Shown here: positions 35,932-45,713 of the stretch, piece after piece | How positions within the stretch are numbered: position 1 is the stretch's first letter | Layout: every line of letters starts with the position of its first letter | Assembly: GCA_965243095.1 (NCBI GenBank) | Contig: OZ251530.1 | Location: 2,418,001 to 2,482,000 of the forward strand | Reading direction: 5' to 3' | DNA from: VXYL01 sp965243095 | Lineage (GTDB): Bacteria; Pseudomonadota; Gammaproteobacteria; Pseudomonadales; Azotimanducaceae | DNA: 64,000 nucleotides | The notes under the pieces: model-generated | What the model was told of the DNA's origin: nothing | Database searches by the model: none | The model's input: the letters and a program-made list of their open reading frames with translations, nothing else | Position numbers and translations under genes: made by a program

Positions 35932-36450
35932 ATGATCTACGAAACCTACATCGCGCTGTCGGCGTTCTTCGCGCAGGGGGGCGACGTGCTGTATCTCATC
36001 GCCATCACCACGTTTCTCATGTGGACGTTGATGTTCGAGCGCGTCTGGTACTTCCAGGCCGAGCACAAGAACGTGGTGCGCGACGTCACCGAGGTGTGGG
36101 AGGAGCGCGCCGAGCGCCGTTCCTGGTCCGCGCACGTGATCCGCGATGCGTTGGTTTCGCAGGCGAAGGAGCGCATCAACGGCACGTTCCCGGTGATCAT
36201 CACCTGCGTGGCGCTGTGTCCGCTGCTGGGTCTCCTGGGCACCGTGACGGGCATGATCAACGTGTTCGACGCCATGGCCACGCAAGGCGGCAACGCCCGT
36301 TCCATGGCCGCCGGCGTCTCGATGGCGACGATCCCCACGATGTGCGGGATGATCGCGTCGCTCTCGGGCATCTTCGGCACCACCTTCCTGCGGCGCAAGA
36401 TCCTGTACGAGACCGAGCTCGTGCAGGACCATCTGACGATGGATCACTAA
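35932..36450 (+). CDS. exbB: ExbB/TolQ-type proton channel subunit
   Basis: 172 residues, short as ExbB2 proteins are. Three helices are visible: near the N-terminus GDVLYLIAITTFLMWTLMFE, then GTFPVIITCVALCPLLGLLG leading into GTVTGMINVFDAMA, and AGVSMATIPTMCGMIASLSG. The pattern LLGLLGTVTGM is the MotA/TolQ/ExbB signature. It forms the proton channel with ExbD and energises TonB. It stands between the TtpC-like gene and exbD in the same direction. Confidence 0.92.
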   Translation: MIYETYIALSAFFAQGGDVLYLIAITTFLMWTLMFERVWYFQAEHKNVVRDVTEVWEERAERRSWSAHVIRDALVSQAKERINGTFPVIITCVALCPLLGLLGTVTGMINVFDAMATQGGNARSMAAGVSMATIPTMCGMIASLSGIFGTTFLRRKILYETELVQDHLTMDH

Positions 36451-36493
36451 GCGCTCGGCACCGCGTACAAGGCCTAGGTAAAGGGAGAGCACA

Positions 36494-36904
36494 GTGATAA
36501 ACCGAGGGGGCCGGTTCGGCGGCCAAGACGAAGAGTCCGACATCAACCTGACGCCGATGTTGGACGTGGTCTTCATCATGCTCATCTTCTTCATCGTCAC
36601 GGCCACCTTCATCAAGCAGCCGGGCACGGAGGTGCTGCGTCCCCAAGCCGAGACCGCCCGGCAAAAGCCCACCGTGAGCGTGCTGGTGGCCATCAACTCC
36701 GTCGGCGAGATCTGGATCGACAAGAAGTCGGTGGACGTGGCCGCGGTGGGGCCGATGATCGAGCGGCTGCACGCGGAAAATCCAAAAGGCGGCTTGGTGG
36801 TGCAAGCCGACCGCAAGGCGAAGTACCAGAAGGTGAAGGCGGTGTTGGACGCCGCCCGGCGAGTGGGTCTCACAGAGGTGGCGATTTCCACCGAGGGAGA
36901 CTGA
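36494..36904 (+). CDS. exbD: ExbD/TolR-type proton channel subunit
   Basis: 136 residues from GTG 36494 with GGGAGAG upstream. One transmembrane helix holds the essential Asp: INLTPMLDVVFIMLIFFIVT. A periplasmic domain follows (VSVLVAINSVGEIWIDKKSV and a C-terminal stretch with ARRVGLTEVAIST). ExbD works with ExbB to convert proton flow into movement of TonB. It is followed after 33 bases by the first TonB gene. Confidence 0.93.
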   Translation: MINRGGRFGGQDEESDINLTPMLDVVFIMLIFFIVTATFIKQPGTEVLRPQAETARQKPTVSVLVAINSVGEIWIDKKSVDVAAVGPMIERLHAENPKGGLVVQADRKAKYQKVKAVLDAARRVGLTEVAISTEGD

Positions 36905-36927
36905 ACCGGAACGCAAGGTCGAACGGA
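36902..36927 (+). repeat. Leader repeat ahead of tonB copy 1
   Basis: The 26 bases at 36902-36927, which overlap the end of exbD, recur exactly at 37564-37589 before the second tonB copy (they include ggaacgcaaggtcgaacgga). They show that the duplication unit of about 660 bases carried the leader and part of the ribosome-binding region. After copy 1 the leader continues GGAGGAGCAG, and after copy 2 GTACCCGGAT, so the second copy has lost the stronger Shine-Dalgarno sequence. Confidence 0.8.
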
Positions 36928-36937
36928 GGAGCAGATC

Positions 36938-37537
36938 ATGGGCAAACGCTACTTGGGCGCCGTGTTGTTGGGCGGGGTTGTCACTTTCGGCTTGCTGATG
37001 TTGATGCGCGCCGTGATCGCCAACCCCCAGGCCTCGGTTGACGAAGGCGTGGAAGGCCACGTCGTCGAGTTGGTGCAGGTGCTCGAGGACCAGGACGTGA
37101 TGGTGGAGGACCGCCTGCCCGAGCCGCCGCCGCCGCCGGACGAGCCGCCGCCGGAACTGCCGCCGCCGAGCGTCGACAGCACCGTCAGCGTCGGCATCGA
37201 CATCGGCGCCGTGCAAGTGCAGACCAAGGTGGACTTGGGCAACGCCGGCTTCTCCCGCGACGGCGAGTACCTTCCCATCATGAAGGTGCAGCCGATCTAC
37301 CCCCGGCGCGCCTTGTCGCGCGGCCTCGAGGGCTTCGTGTTGCTGGAGTTCGTGGTCACGGAAACCGGCAGCGTGCGGGATCCGGTGGTCATAGACGCGC
37401 AGCCGCCGGGCATCTTCAATCGCGCCGCCATCCAAGCGGCGCTGAAGTTCAAATACAAGCCGAAGATGGTGGACGGCAAGCCGGTGGCCGTGTCCGGCGT
37501 GCGCAACAAGATCACCTTCGAGTTGAAGGAAGAGTAA
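36938..37537 (+). CDS. tonB: TonB protein, copy 1
   Basis: 199 residues. An N-terminal membrane helix (AVLLGGVVTFGLLMLMRAVI) is followed by an acidic segment, a proline-rich spacer (PEPPPPPDEPPPELPPPS, about 58-75) and a C-terminal TonB domain (MKVQPIYPRRALSRGLEGFV, LEFVVTETGSV, AIQAALKFKYKPK). The spacer is short, typical of TonB2-type proteins, which need a helper such as TtpC to span the periplasm. It contacts outer-membrane receptors through the C-terminal domain. A near-identical paralogue follows. Confidence 0.92.
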   Translation: MGKRYLGAVLLGGVVTFGLLMLMRAVIANPQASVDEGVEGHVVELVQVLEDQDVMVEDRLPEPPPPPDEPPPELPPPSVDSTVSVGIDIGAVQVQTKVDLGNAGFSRDGEYLPIMKVQPIYPRRALSRGLEGFVLLEFVVTETGSVRDPVVIDAQPPGIFNRAAIQAALKFKYKPKMVDGKPVAVSGVRNKITFELKEE

Positions 37538-37600
37538 AGGGGCCACGTTTCCAGCAAAAGGATTGAACCGGAACGCAAGGTCGAACGGAGTACCCGGATC

Positions 37601-38200
37601 ATGAGCAAACGCCTTCTGGGCATCGTGTTGTTGGGCGGGGCGGTCACGGTCGGCCTGCTGCTGTTGATGCTCGCCGTGATCGCCGACCCCGAGGCCACGG
37701 TTGAGGACGACGTGGAGGGCCATGTCGTCGAGTTGGTGGAGGTGATCGAGGACCAGGACGTGCAGGTGATTACCGACCCGCCCGAGCTGCCTCCGCCACC
37801 GGACGAGCCGCCGCCGGAACTGCCGCCTCCGAGCTTTGATGATGGCGGCATCGGCGTTGGCCCCGAGATCGGCCCCGTGCCAGGGCCGACCAAGGTGGCC
37901 TTGGGCGACGCCGGTTTCACCGATGGCGAGTATTTGCCCATCATGAAGGTGCAGCCCAACTATCCCCAGCGCGCCTTGGCGCGGGGCATCGAGGGCTTTG
38001 TGATGCTGGAGTTCGTGGTCACCGAAAACGGCAACGTGCGGGATCCGGTGGTGGTCGAGGCGCAGCCTCCGGGGATATTCGATGGTGCCGCCATCCAAGC
38101 CGCGTTGAAGTTCAAATACAAGCCGAAGATCGTGGACGGCGAGCCCGTGGCCGTGTCGGGTGTGCGCAACAAGATCACCTTCGAGTTGAAGGACGAGTAG
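37601..38200 (+). CDS. TonB protein, copy 2 (tandem duplicate)
   Basis: 199 residues, the same length as copy 1 and clearly homologous throughout. It has a membrane helix (IVLLGGAVTVGLLLLMLAVI), a proline-rich spacer (PPELPPPPDEPPPELPPPS) and a TonB domain (MKVQPNYPQRALARGIEGFV, MLEFVVTENGNVRDPVVVEA). Differences concentrate in the segment after the spacer (DDGGIGVGPEIGPVPGPTKV versus STVSVGIDIGAVQVQTKVD), so the copies may use different receptors. The duplicated unit includes the 26-base leader. Confidence 0.9.
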   Translation: MSKRLLGIVLLGGAVTVGLLLLMLAVIADPEATVEDDVEGHVVELVEVIEDQDVQVITDPPELPPPPDEPPPELPPPSFDDGGIGVGPEIGPVPGPTKVALGDAGFTDGEYLPIMKVQPNYPQRALARGIEGFVMLEFVVTENGNVRDPVVVEAQPPGIFDGAAIQAALKFKYKPKIVDGEPVAVSGVRNKITFELKDE

Positions 38201-38249
38201 AGGCGCGCGCCCTGCCGGGCGTGTGCAGGAACAGTCAGGAGGCAAGACC

Positions 38250-39716
38250 ATGCCGCTGTGTGCGAGAAAACCCAAGCCCGCGTTTGCGCGCAACAAATCC
38301 GGCGCTGGTTTGCGCCGGGCGTTCTGGATCGCGGTGGCCGTCGTCTTCGCCGCGCATTGGCAGGCGACGGCGCCTAGCGGTAGCGGTCAATTCATGAGCT
38401 TGTTGCCGCTCGCGCACGCCGAGGAAGGCGATTCCGCAAGGTCGTCCAAGAAACCCCGTCGCGTCCCGCACATGCAGGAAGCCACCTTTCGGCGGCTCGG
38501 CGAGGTGCAGGAACTCATGGAGGAGAAGCATTACCAAGAGGCGCTGGGCATGCTGCAGCAAATGCTGGAGAGCAAACGCCGCTACAACAACAACGAGAGG
38601 GCGTCCATCCACAGGATGCTGGCGTTCATCTACTACGAAATGGAGGACAATCTGCAGACCATCCACCACTTCGAGCAGGTGATCGCGCAAGTGCCGGACA
38701 TTACCGAAGGCATGGAGAACACTGTCTTGGAGACGCTGGCGCGACTCTACTTCCAAGAAGCGATGGAGCGCCTCCCCGGGCCACAGGCCGGGGCCGACCG
38801 CAACGCCGCCGAAGCGCAACCGTGGTTCAAGAAGGCCCTCGACACGATCCAAGATTGGATGAGCAAGGTGGACGAGGTGGGGCCGGACGCGCACAACTTC
38901 ATCGCCACCGTCCACTACCAGCAAGGCAACATGCGAAAAGCCATCGAGCACATGGAAATAGCGGTGCGCCTTGCGCAGGAGCGCGGCACGAAAGTGCAGG
39001 AGCAGTGGTGGGTGTTGTTGCAAAACCTATACGCCGGCGAAGACAAGTGGGATCGCGTGGTGGAAATCGGCGAGATTTTGGTGAAGGACTTTCCGAAGCG
39101 CGTCAATTGGATCACATTGGCCGGCGCATACGGGGAAACCGATCAACCGGAGAAACAACTGTGGACGTTGGAAGCCGCCCACATAGGCGGCTATCTCAGC
39201 ACGGAAACGGACTTTTACACCTACGCCGGATTGCTGCTGCAGAACGAGATGCCCAATCGCGCGTCCAAATACTTGGCGCAGAGCATGGACGCGGAGCAGG
39301 TGGAGCGATCGGTGAAGAATCTTCGCCTGCTTGGGCAAGCATATCAAATCGGCAGGGATGTCGATGAAGCCATTCCGGTGCTTGAAGAAGCTGGGCGGCT
39401 ATCCGAGGACGGCGAAACCTTTGGCCGTCTCGCCGGCCTCTACTTGCAGCGGGACGAGTACGAAAAATGTCGAGACGCCGCGCAACAGGCGCTGGACAAG
39501 GGCGGGTTGCGCCGCCCGCTCGACGCCAAAATGACGAAGGGCAACTGCGTGTTCAGCCTGCACAAGTACTCGGAAGCAACCGAGATATTCCGCGAGATTG
39601 GGCGGGAAGCGCGCAAGAGCAAGGACACGCAAACCGAGGCGCTGCTGGCGCGCGATTGGCTGCGGTACATCGACAACGAACGCAAACGGGTGGAGGCGCT
39701 CGCGGATTTCGACTAG
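38250..39716 (+). CDS. TPR-repeat periplasmic protein of the TonB operon
   Basis: 488 residues from ATG 38250 with AGGAGG upstream. A signal or anchor helix lies at about 22-40 (AFWIAVAVVFAAHWQAT). Helical tetratricopeptide-type repeats follow (HYQEALGMLQQMLE, NLQTIHHFEQVIAQVPD, GNMRKAIEHMEIAVRLAQER, DVDEAIPVLEEAGRLSEDGE, DEYEKCRDAAQQALDKGG). Comparable TPR genes end many DUF3450-TtpC-ExbBD-TonB clusters and are thought to be periplasmic partners of the complex. Last gene of this operon; the riboflavin synthase frame begins 30 bases on. Confidence 0.85.
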   Translation: MPLCARKPKPAFARNKSGAGLRRAFWIAVAVVFAAHWQATAPSGSGQFMSLLPLAHAEEGDSARSSKKPRRVPHMQEATFRRLGEVQELMEEKHYQEALGMLQQMLESKRRYNNNERASIHRMLAFIYYEMEDNLQTIHHFEQVIAQVPDITEGMENTVLETLARLYFQEAMERLPGPQAGADRNAAEAQPWFKKALDTIQDWMSKVDEVGPDAHNFIATVHYQQGNMRKAIEHMEIAVRLAQERGTKVQEQWWVLLQNLYAGEDKWDRVVEIGEILVKDFPKRVNWITLAGAYGETDQPEKQLWTLEAAHIGGYLSTETDFYTYAGLLLQNEMPNRASKYLAQSMDAEQVERSVKNLRLLGQAYQIGRDVDEAIPVLEEAGRLSEDGETFGRLAGLYLQRDEYEKCRDAAQQALDKGGLRRPLDAKMTKGNCVFSLHKYSEATEIFREIGREARKSKDTQTEALLARDWLRYIDNERKRVEALADFD

Positions 39717-39746
39717 CCAGTCCACAGCTCGAACAAAGGTCTCCGC

Positions 39747-40364
39747 ATTTTCACGGGCATCGTCCAAGGCGTTTGCCAAGTAGCCGACATAGCGCACAAG
39801 CGCGGAGTGACCGCGCTCCGCGTGGCCCTCGGCGACCACGCCGAAGGCTTGCGCGTTGGCGCTTCCGTGGCCATCAACGGCGTTTGCCTAACCGCAACCA
39901 CGGTAGAGGACGGGTTGGCCGCCTTCGATGTCGTCGCAGAGACGCGGCGAACCACCAATCTAGGTGCGCTCCACGTGGGCGCAGCGGTCAACGTCGAGCG
40001 CTCCCTGCGTTTCGGCGACGAGGTGGGCGGGCACGTCCTCTCCGGCCACATCGCCGCCACTTGCGAAGTGACCGCCATCGACGTTGCCCCCGGCCGGCAC
40101 CACCTCACCGCCAACGTGCCAACCCAGTGGATGCCCTATCTGATGCCCAAAGGCTTCGCCGCCCTGAACGGCGTCAGCCTCACGATTGCGGAACTCGACC
40201 GCGCCGCATCCACGCTAGGCGTCAACCTCATCCCGGAAACGCTGACGCGCACCACCTTCGGCGAAACGGCGGCTGGCGACGCCCTCAACTTGGAAGTGGA
40301 CGCGCAAACCCAAGCCGCCGTGGACACGGTGCGCGCCCTGCTGCCGGAGATGATCGAAGCGTGA
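39747..40364 (+). CDS. ribE: Riboflavin synthase alpha chain, apparent ATT start
   Basis: 205 residues when read from ATT 39747, giving the family N-terminus (M)FTGIVQGVCQVADIAHKRGV. The enzyme makes riboflavin from two molecules of 6,7-dimethyl-8-ribityllumazine. It has two lumazine-binding repeats: VGASVAINGVCLTATTVEDG in the first, and MPKGFAALNGVSLTIAELD in the second, with GHVLSGHIAATCEV between. Between the upstream TAG (39714) and the ATT there is no ATG, GTG or TTG in frame, while AAAGG at 39735-39739 is well placed for ATT. A GTG at 39807 would remove 20 conserved residues. The ATT start or a sequencing error is therefore likely. Confidence 0.85.
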   Translation: MFTGIVQGVCQVADIAHKRGVTALRVALGDHAEGLRVGASVAINGVCLTATTVEDGLAAFDVVAETRRTTNLGALHVGAAVNVERSLRFGDEVGGHVLSGHIAATCEVTAIDVAPGRHHLTANVPTQWMPYLMPKGFAALNGVSLTIAELDRAASTLGVNLIPETLTRTTFGETAAGDALNLEVDAQTQAAVDTVRALLPEMIEA

Positions 40365-40407
40365 CCAGCGCAACAGCCTCTTGCAAACACTGCGAACACG
40401 CGAACGG

Positions 40408-41163
40408 CTACCCAACCTCAATCCGCCGCAACCTGCGGCAGGCGAGCGCCACGGCGCCGGCGGCAATCACGAGCAGTGCCAGTACACACACCCACGCGGT
40501 TGGCGCGGCCTCGTCGCCGAGCAGTCCTTGCAAGTAGTGGGCAACGCTGAGCGTCTGCAACGCCGGCGGCAAGGCGTAGTGCAGCAGTTCCCAGCCGAGC
40601 AACCCCGCCACGGGAAAAACCGGGTTGCGAAACACCGCGCCGAAGAGCAGGAACAACGCTCCGTACGCGGCGCACCCCAGCGCCACCACCGCCAGCTGCG
40701 CCGAGAGCGGCGATGGCGACGGCCAATCGCCCGTTGCCGGCGGCAGGTCCACACCCAGAGTCGCCCGCACCGCGTAGCACACAATTGTCACCGCTATGAA
40801 CACGCCGCCGGTGGCCGCCAACCCGGCGAGATACTTGCCGAGCAGCAGCGCGTCGCGGCTGATGGGCGAGAGCAGGTGGTAGTGCAGCGTCTGCGCGACG
40901 ATCTCGCCGCGCAGCAGTTTGGTCTGCGTGACCGCGGCGCCGAAGAACACGCCAACGCCCACCACCAGCGTGGTGAAGACGTAGTGGAACACTCCGGCGT
41001 GCGGCCCGAACAACGCCGCGAGGACGGTCGCGGCCACCGGCACGCCGGCGAGCAGCAGCAGCGGCAGGGCCCGGCGCGTCCACAGAATGCGCTGCAGATC
41101 GACGGTCAGCACGGCGCCGAATTGCCGCAGCCACAACGCCTGTTCCACCCCCGTCACCGGCAC
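40408..41163 (-). CDS. ABC-2-type transporter permease, second of the operon
   Basis: 251 residues with six hydrophobic segments (LPLLLLAGVPVAATVLAALF, VFTTLVVGVGVFFGAAV, GVFIAVTIVCYAVRATL, AVVALGCAAYGALFLLFGAV, VFPVAGLLGWELLHYAL, VCVLALLVIAAGAVALACRR). The cytoplasmic segment HYHLLSPISRDALLLGKYL between helices 2 and 3 is typical of ABC-2/NosY-like permeases. It lies 12 bases behind its ATPase gene. The substrate is unknown. Confidence 0.8.
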   Translation of the reverse strand: MPVTGVEQALWLRQFGAVLTVDLQRILWTRRALPLLLLAGVPVAATVLAALFGPHAGVFHYVFTTLVVGVGVFFGAAVTQTKLLRGEIVAQTLHYHLLSPISRDALLLGKYLAGLAATGGVFIAVTIVCYAVRATLGVDLPPATGDWPSPSPLSAQLAVVALGCAAYGALFLLFGAVFRNPVFPVAGLLGWELLHYALPPALQTLSVAHYLQGLLGDEAAPTAWVCVLALLVIAAGAVALACRRLRRIEVG

Positions 41164-41175
41164 TTTCTCAACGCC

Positions 41176-42135
41176 TCACCGCCCCTGCCCGCCGCGCACG
41201 ACATCGCGGTAGGTGGCGGCAACGGCGTCTTCCACCGGACGCGCCGCCCGCACCCGCCAACCTTCTCTCACGACCAGTTTGTGGAAGACCTCTTGGAAAC
41301 GATCCAAATCGCGGATCGCCACCACCAATCCATCCGCGCCATCAAGCCGCGCCTCCACCAGCACTTGCTCGGCGAAGAGACGCGCCGCCACCGCCTGCGC
41401 GTTGGCGACGCCCAGAAACAACCGCGTCAGAGGTTGTTCGCCCGCCGACGCGGTGCGGTTCTCCGGTGCGGCATCGGCAGTTGAAGCGACTAGGTAGCCG
41501 CTGTCCAAGAAGATCATCTGGTCGGCCAGATCTTCCAGCTCGTGCAGCACATGGCTGGAAATCAGCACCCGCGCTCCGGCGTCGCGGAACTCGCGGAAGA
41601 TGGCGATGGCCTCGGCGCGCGCCTGCGGGTCGAGGCCGTTCAACGGTTCGTCCAAAATCAACAAGATCGGATCGTGGGCGATGGCGAACGCCAACCTCAC
41701 GCGCTGCCGCATGCCCTTGCTGTAGGCGGCCACCAGCCGCTCGCCGGCGGACGCCAAGCCCACCCGCTCCAGCGCCTGCTCGGCTTGCCGCCGCGCCGCC
41801 GCCTTGGGCATGCCGCGCGTGCGTAGGCAACTCTCCAAGAAGCTGCGGCCGGTGGCGCCGGGCGGAAACGCGTCCCATTGTGGGCAATACCCCAACAGCG
41901 GGTAGAACCGCCGCGGCACCGACGGCGTCGCGCCGTGTACCGACACTTGCCCGTGCGTGGGTCGCAGCAAGCCGGCGAGCAGGTTCATCAAGGTGGACTT
42001 GCCGGCCCCGTTCGGGCCAACCAAGCCGGTGATGCCTTCCGCCAACGACACGTCCACACGGTTGACGCCCAGCACCTCGCCGTAGAACTTCGAGACGTCC
42101 ACCAGCCGCACGGCGTTGTCGTCCGCGCCGTTCAC
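41176..42135 (-). CDS. ABC transporter ATPase, second of the operon
   Basis: 319 residues from GTG 42135, which overlaps the stop of the permease before it (GTGA). Walker A is GPNGAGKST, the Q-loop GYCPQWDAF, the signature SKGMRQRVRLA, Walker B LILDEPLNGLD and the switch His in SSHVLHELED. The SKGM signature belongs to the CcmA/NatA/NosF export group. A C-terminal regulatory extension of about 100 residues follows. It drives the permease encoded downstream. The frame stays open far upstream only because of the high GC. Confidence 0.87.
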   Translation of the reverse strand: MNGADDNAVRLVDVSKFYGEVLGVNRVDVSLAEGITGLVGPNGAGKSTLMNLLAGLLRPTHGQVSVHGATPSVPRRFYPLLGYCPQWDAFPPGATGRSFLESCLRTRGMPKAAARRQAEQALERVGLASAGERLVAAYSKGMRQRVRLAFAIAHDPILLILDEPLNGLDPQARAEAIAIFREFRDAGARVLISSHVLHELEDLADQMIFLDSGYLVASTADAAPENRTASAGEQPLTRLFLGVANAQAVAARLFAEQVLVEARLDGADGLVVAIRDLDRFQEVFHKLVVREGWRVRAARPVEDAVAATYRDVVRGGQGR

Positions 42136-42976
42136 GACGCCGCCTCGGTGGCGCGAACGCGGCGCAGCAGCACCAGCACGGCCAGCGCGGTGCTTGCCAG
42201 AAGTACGCCCCACGCCGCCGGCACCGGCAGCGGCGGCTCGGCGTCGCCAAGGCTGCTGCCGCCGTGCAGCCAATAGTCCACGGTGTCGATGGCATCGGAC
42301 AGGTTCAGCAAGCTGCCTACCCATTCCGCCCCGTCCACCACCCGGCCAAGCACGTTGCCGGCCACCGCGGTCACGTAGTACACGCCGAGAAAACCCAACG
42401 TCGCCGCCGGACGCCACTTCACCCACGCCGAGACGGCCAGCGCGATGGTGCCAAGGCAGGCTGTCCAGACCAGGCAAGATGCGCCGAGCGCGAACGGAAA
42501 GCGCATGTGCGCCAGCATCCAGTCGAAGCCGAGGAAAGCGCTCTGCGCCGCGAACACCAGCACCCCCGGCAGCCAAGCAACCGCCATCGACAGCAACAGC
42601 AGCGGCAGCAGTTTGCCGAAGACGTAATCCGTCTTGCCGAGCGGCCGCGACAAATACAGCGGCATGGCGTTGCGATGAACATCTGGCGCAACCAAGGCCG
42701 GCCCGGCCACCAACACCACGAGGAACGACACCACCAGTGACGGTGCGCGCGCCGCCTCGATCAGCAAAGTGTTCAAGGGCAGCAATTGGCTCAACGTGGC
42801 TTCCACGAACTCCAACGTCTTGGTGCCGGCGGTGTTGTGGCGCACGAAGACCAGCACCAGCAACGCCAGCCCGGGTACGCAGCAGGCCACGAGAAACGCG
42901 ACGAACAGGCGCGACGCAAACAAGCCGGCCAAGGCGTAGCGAGCGATCACCAGCAGCGGCGGAAGGCGGCCGAATG

Positions 42977-42983
<7 letters not shown>
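42132..42983 (-). CDS. ABC-2-type transporter permease, first of the operon
   Basis: 283 residues with about six membrane segments (FVAFLVACCVPGLALLVLVF, LVVSFLVVLVAGPALVAP, LLLLSMAVAWLPGVLVFAAQ, FALGASCLVWTACLGTIALA, ATLGFLGVYYVTAVAGNVL, AWGVLLASTALAVLVLLRRV). The cytoplasmic stretch MPLYLSRPLGKTDYVFGKLL matches ABC-2 permeases such as NosY/NatB-like exporters. It overlaps both neighbouring ATPase genes by a few bases, so the four genes are coupled. Confidence 0.8.
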
Positions 42984-43989
<1,006 letters not shown>

Positions 43990-43993
<4 letters not shown>

Positions 43994-44805
43994 GGGGAGG
44001 CCAGCATGTCGAGCCGATCCAAACGCCGCTGGAATTCATCCGCGTTCGCGTAACGAGCGCCGTGGACGAAGCGGTCGGCACCGGCCTCGGCGTAGGCGGC
44101 GAGCAGATCCGCGCTGGCCGCGGCGTCGTCGAGGGGCAACGATCCCATCACGGTGGCCGGGCCGGGCGTCCTGCCCGCTTCGGCGCAGAGGGCGCGATAG
44201 CTCGCTAGATGCCGGGCGAGTTTCTCCGGCTTCAGCGCCATCGGCAGCCAACCGTCGCCGTAGCGGGCCGCCCGCGCCAGCGCATGTGGCGGCCCGCCTC
44301 CCACCAGCACCGGTGGTTTGGGCGGTCTCGGCTTGAACAGGAAGGGTTGGCCGTTCACCTCCACTTGGTCGCCGGCGAAGCACCGATTCAGCAAATCCAG
44401 CACGGCGTCCGTGGCCTCGCCGCGCCGGCTGCGGGGTACGCCCAGCGCGCGGAATTCGGCCGGCATCCAACCCACGCCCACCCCCAGCACCAGCCGGCCG
44501 CCGGAGAGCTCCTGAATGGCCGCCACCTGCTTCACCGTCGGCAGCGCCGAGCGGTACGGCAACACCAGCACGCCCACGCCCAAGCGCACGCGCCGCGTTG
44601 CGCCGGCAAGCCACGCAAGCGTGGCAAGGGGATCCACATAGCGGCAGCCGGAGCCTTCGGCATCGTCCGGCGGAATGGCGATGTGGTCCACCACCCACAG
44701 GCTTTCCAGCGCCGTCTGTTCCGCCAGCGCCGCGCAGCGGAGCATGACTTCCGGCGCCGAAGCCTCGCCCATGTTGCGCAACGTCGCGCCAATTCGCACT
44801 TGCAT
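43990..44805 (-). CDS. LLM-class (luciferase-like) oxidoreductase, F420 or flavin dependent
   Basis: 271 residues from ATG 44805 with GGGAGGAA just ahead. It has a luciferase-like TIM barrel: an N-terminal strand MQVRIGATLRNMG, ESLWVVDHIAIPP, RRVRLGVGVLVLPYRSALPT, LSGGRLVLGVGVGWMPAEF, PPVLVGGGPPHALARAARYG. The last two are the hallmarks of F420/FMN-dependent LLM monooxygenases (TIGR03619-like). It probably oxidises or reduces a small substrate with a reduced flavin-type cofactor. No F420 synthesis gene is seen here. It leads the ABC exporter operon. Confidence 0.82.
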
Positions 44806-44936
44806 TTCCTCCCGTTGGCGGGTTGAGTTTGCCACAGTGCGCGGCAGCCGCAATGCAGTCCAAGGGGGTGCCTGCCAGCGCTGGAGGAAGTGCTACACTC
44901 GCGCCCAATCATGAACACACGAACAAGGAGATCATC

Positions 44937-45287
44937 GTGACGGAAGTGACGGAAGTGAGGGAAAGAGCACAAGGTGGCGGTTGGCCCACTTGGGTGCGCG
45001 ATTCGGCGTTTGTGGTCGCGATCGCCGGCAGCGCGTGGGTGGTCGCCGACGCCATCGGCGACTTGAAGGCGGAGCAAGCCCGAACTCGGGCCGAGGTGAA
45101 ACACCTTGCAGTGCTCATCCAGCGCAACGCCGAAGGCATCGAGCGCAACGCGGAAGGCATCGCAGGCAACGCGGAAGGCATCGCAGGCAACGCGGAGGCC
45201 ATCGGCGAGGTGAAGGAGTCCGTGGCCAAGCTCGCCGGGCAATACGAGGAGCACACCCGCGAGCATCAGGGGCTGGCCAGTCGGTAA
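44937..45287 (+). CDS. Small membrane-anchored coiled-coil protein 1
   Basis: 116 residues from GTG 44937, with AAGGAG six bases ahead. One transmembrane helix (SAFVVAIAGSAWVVADAIGD) is followed by a cytoplasmic or periplasmic coiled coil. It contains a tandem heptad repeat with units RNAEGIE, RNAEGIA, GNAEGIA, GNAEAIG, ending in SVAKLAGQYEEHTREH. No family is recognised. A paralogue follows 28 bases later, and then the diiron gene cluster, so these may be scaffold or tether proteins for that cluster. Confidence 0.65.
   Translation: MTEVTEVRERAQGGGWPTWVRDSAFVVAIAGSAWVVADAIGDLKAEQARTRAEVKHLAVLIQRNAEGIERNAEGIAGNAEGIAGNAEAIGEVKESVAKLAGQYEEHTREHQGLASR
45123..45206 (+). repeat. Tandem 21-base repeat, four units
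   Basis: Four successive 21-base units, each based on cgcaacgcggaaggcatcga with small changes, encode the four heptads of the coiled coil in the small membrane protein. The regular copy count and near identity suggest recent expansion by slippage. Confidence 0.8.
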
Positions 45288-45314
45288 ACGGGTTGCGGCA
45301 CTGGACTCGCGTTG

Positions 45315-45713
45315 ATGGCAAACACAGCAAGCGGCGACCCGTTCGCGTGGGTGCGCAACATGGCGTTGGCGACCGCGCTCGCCGGTGGCGCTTGGATTAT
45401 CGCAAGCGCCATCGGCGACTTGAAGGTGGAGATGGCTCGGGTGGCGGCCCAACTGGAACACAACGCGTTTCTCTTGGAGCGCAACGGCGAAGCCCTCGCA
45501 CGGAACGGCGAAGCCCTTGACGAGGTGAACGAGTCCTTGGCCGAGCTCGCCGGGCAAGTACGCGCGCTCACGCGAGCACAAGGATCTGCCCCAGACGCAG
45601 TGGCTCGAACATCTGAGAAAGTCCCCTTGAGCGAAACCGAGGCGGCGCCTGCCCGCGAACACGACGATCAGCGCCTGCCGCAGCGGCTTGAACATCTGAG
45701 AGAGTCCCCATGA
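45315..45713 (+). CDS. Small membrane-anchored coiled-coil protein 2
   Basis: About 132 residues from ATG 45315. It is similar in layout to the preceding protein: a membrane helix (MALATALAGGAWIIASAIGD), then EMARVAAQLEHNAFLLERNG, two heptads (ERNGEAL, ARNGEAL) and DEVNESLAELAGQVRAL. A charged tail follows, much of it created by a partial duplication of the next gene's start region. Its stop overlaps the ATG of the diiron gene (ATGA), which couples the two. Confidence 0.62.
   Translation: MANTASGDPFAWVRNMALATALAGGAWIIASAIGDLKVEMARVAAQLEHNAFLLERNGEALARNGEALDEVNESLAELAGQVRALTRAQGSAPDAVARTSEKVPLSETEAAPAREHDDQRLPQRLEHLRESP

Noticed and set aside
41176..42576. The longer version of the second ABC ATPase with about 145 extra N-terminal residues
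   Set aside because: The added residues are a shadow of the permease gene, and the GTGA overlap at 42135 gives a normal ABC start.
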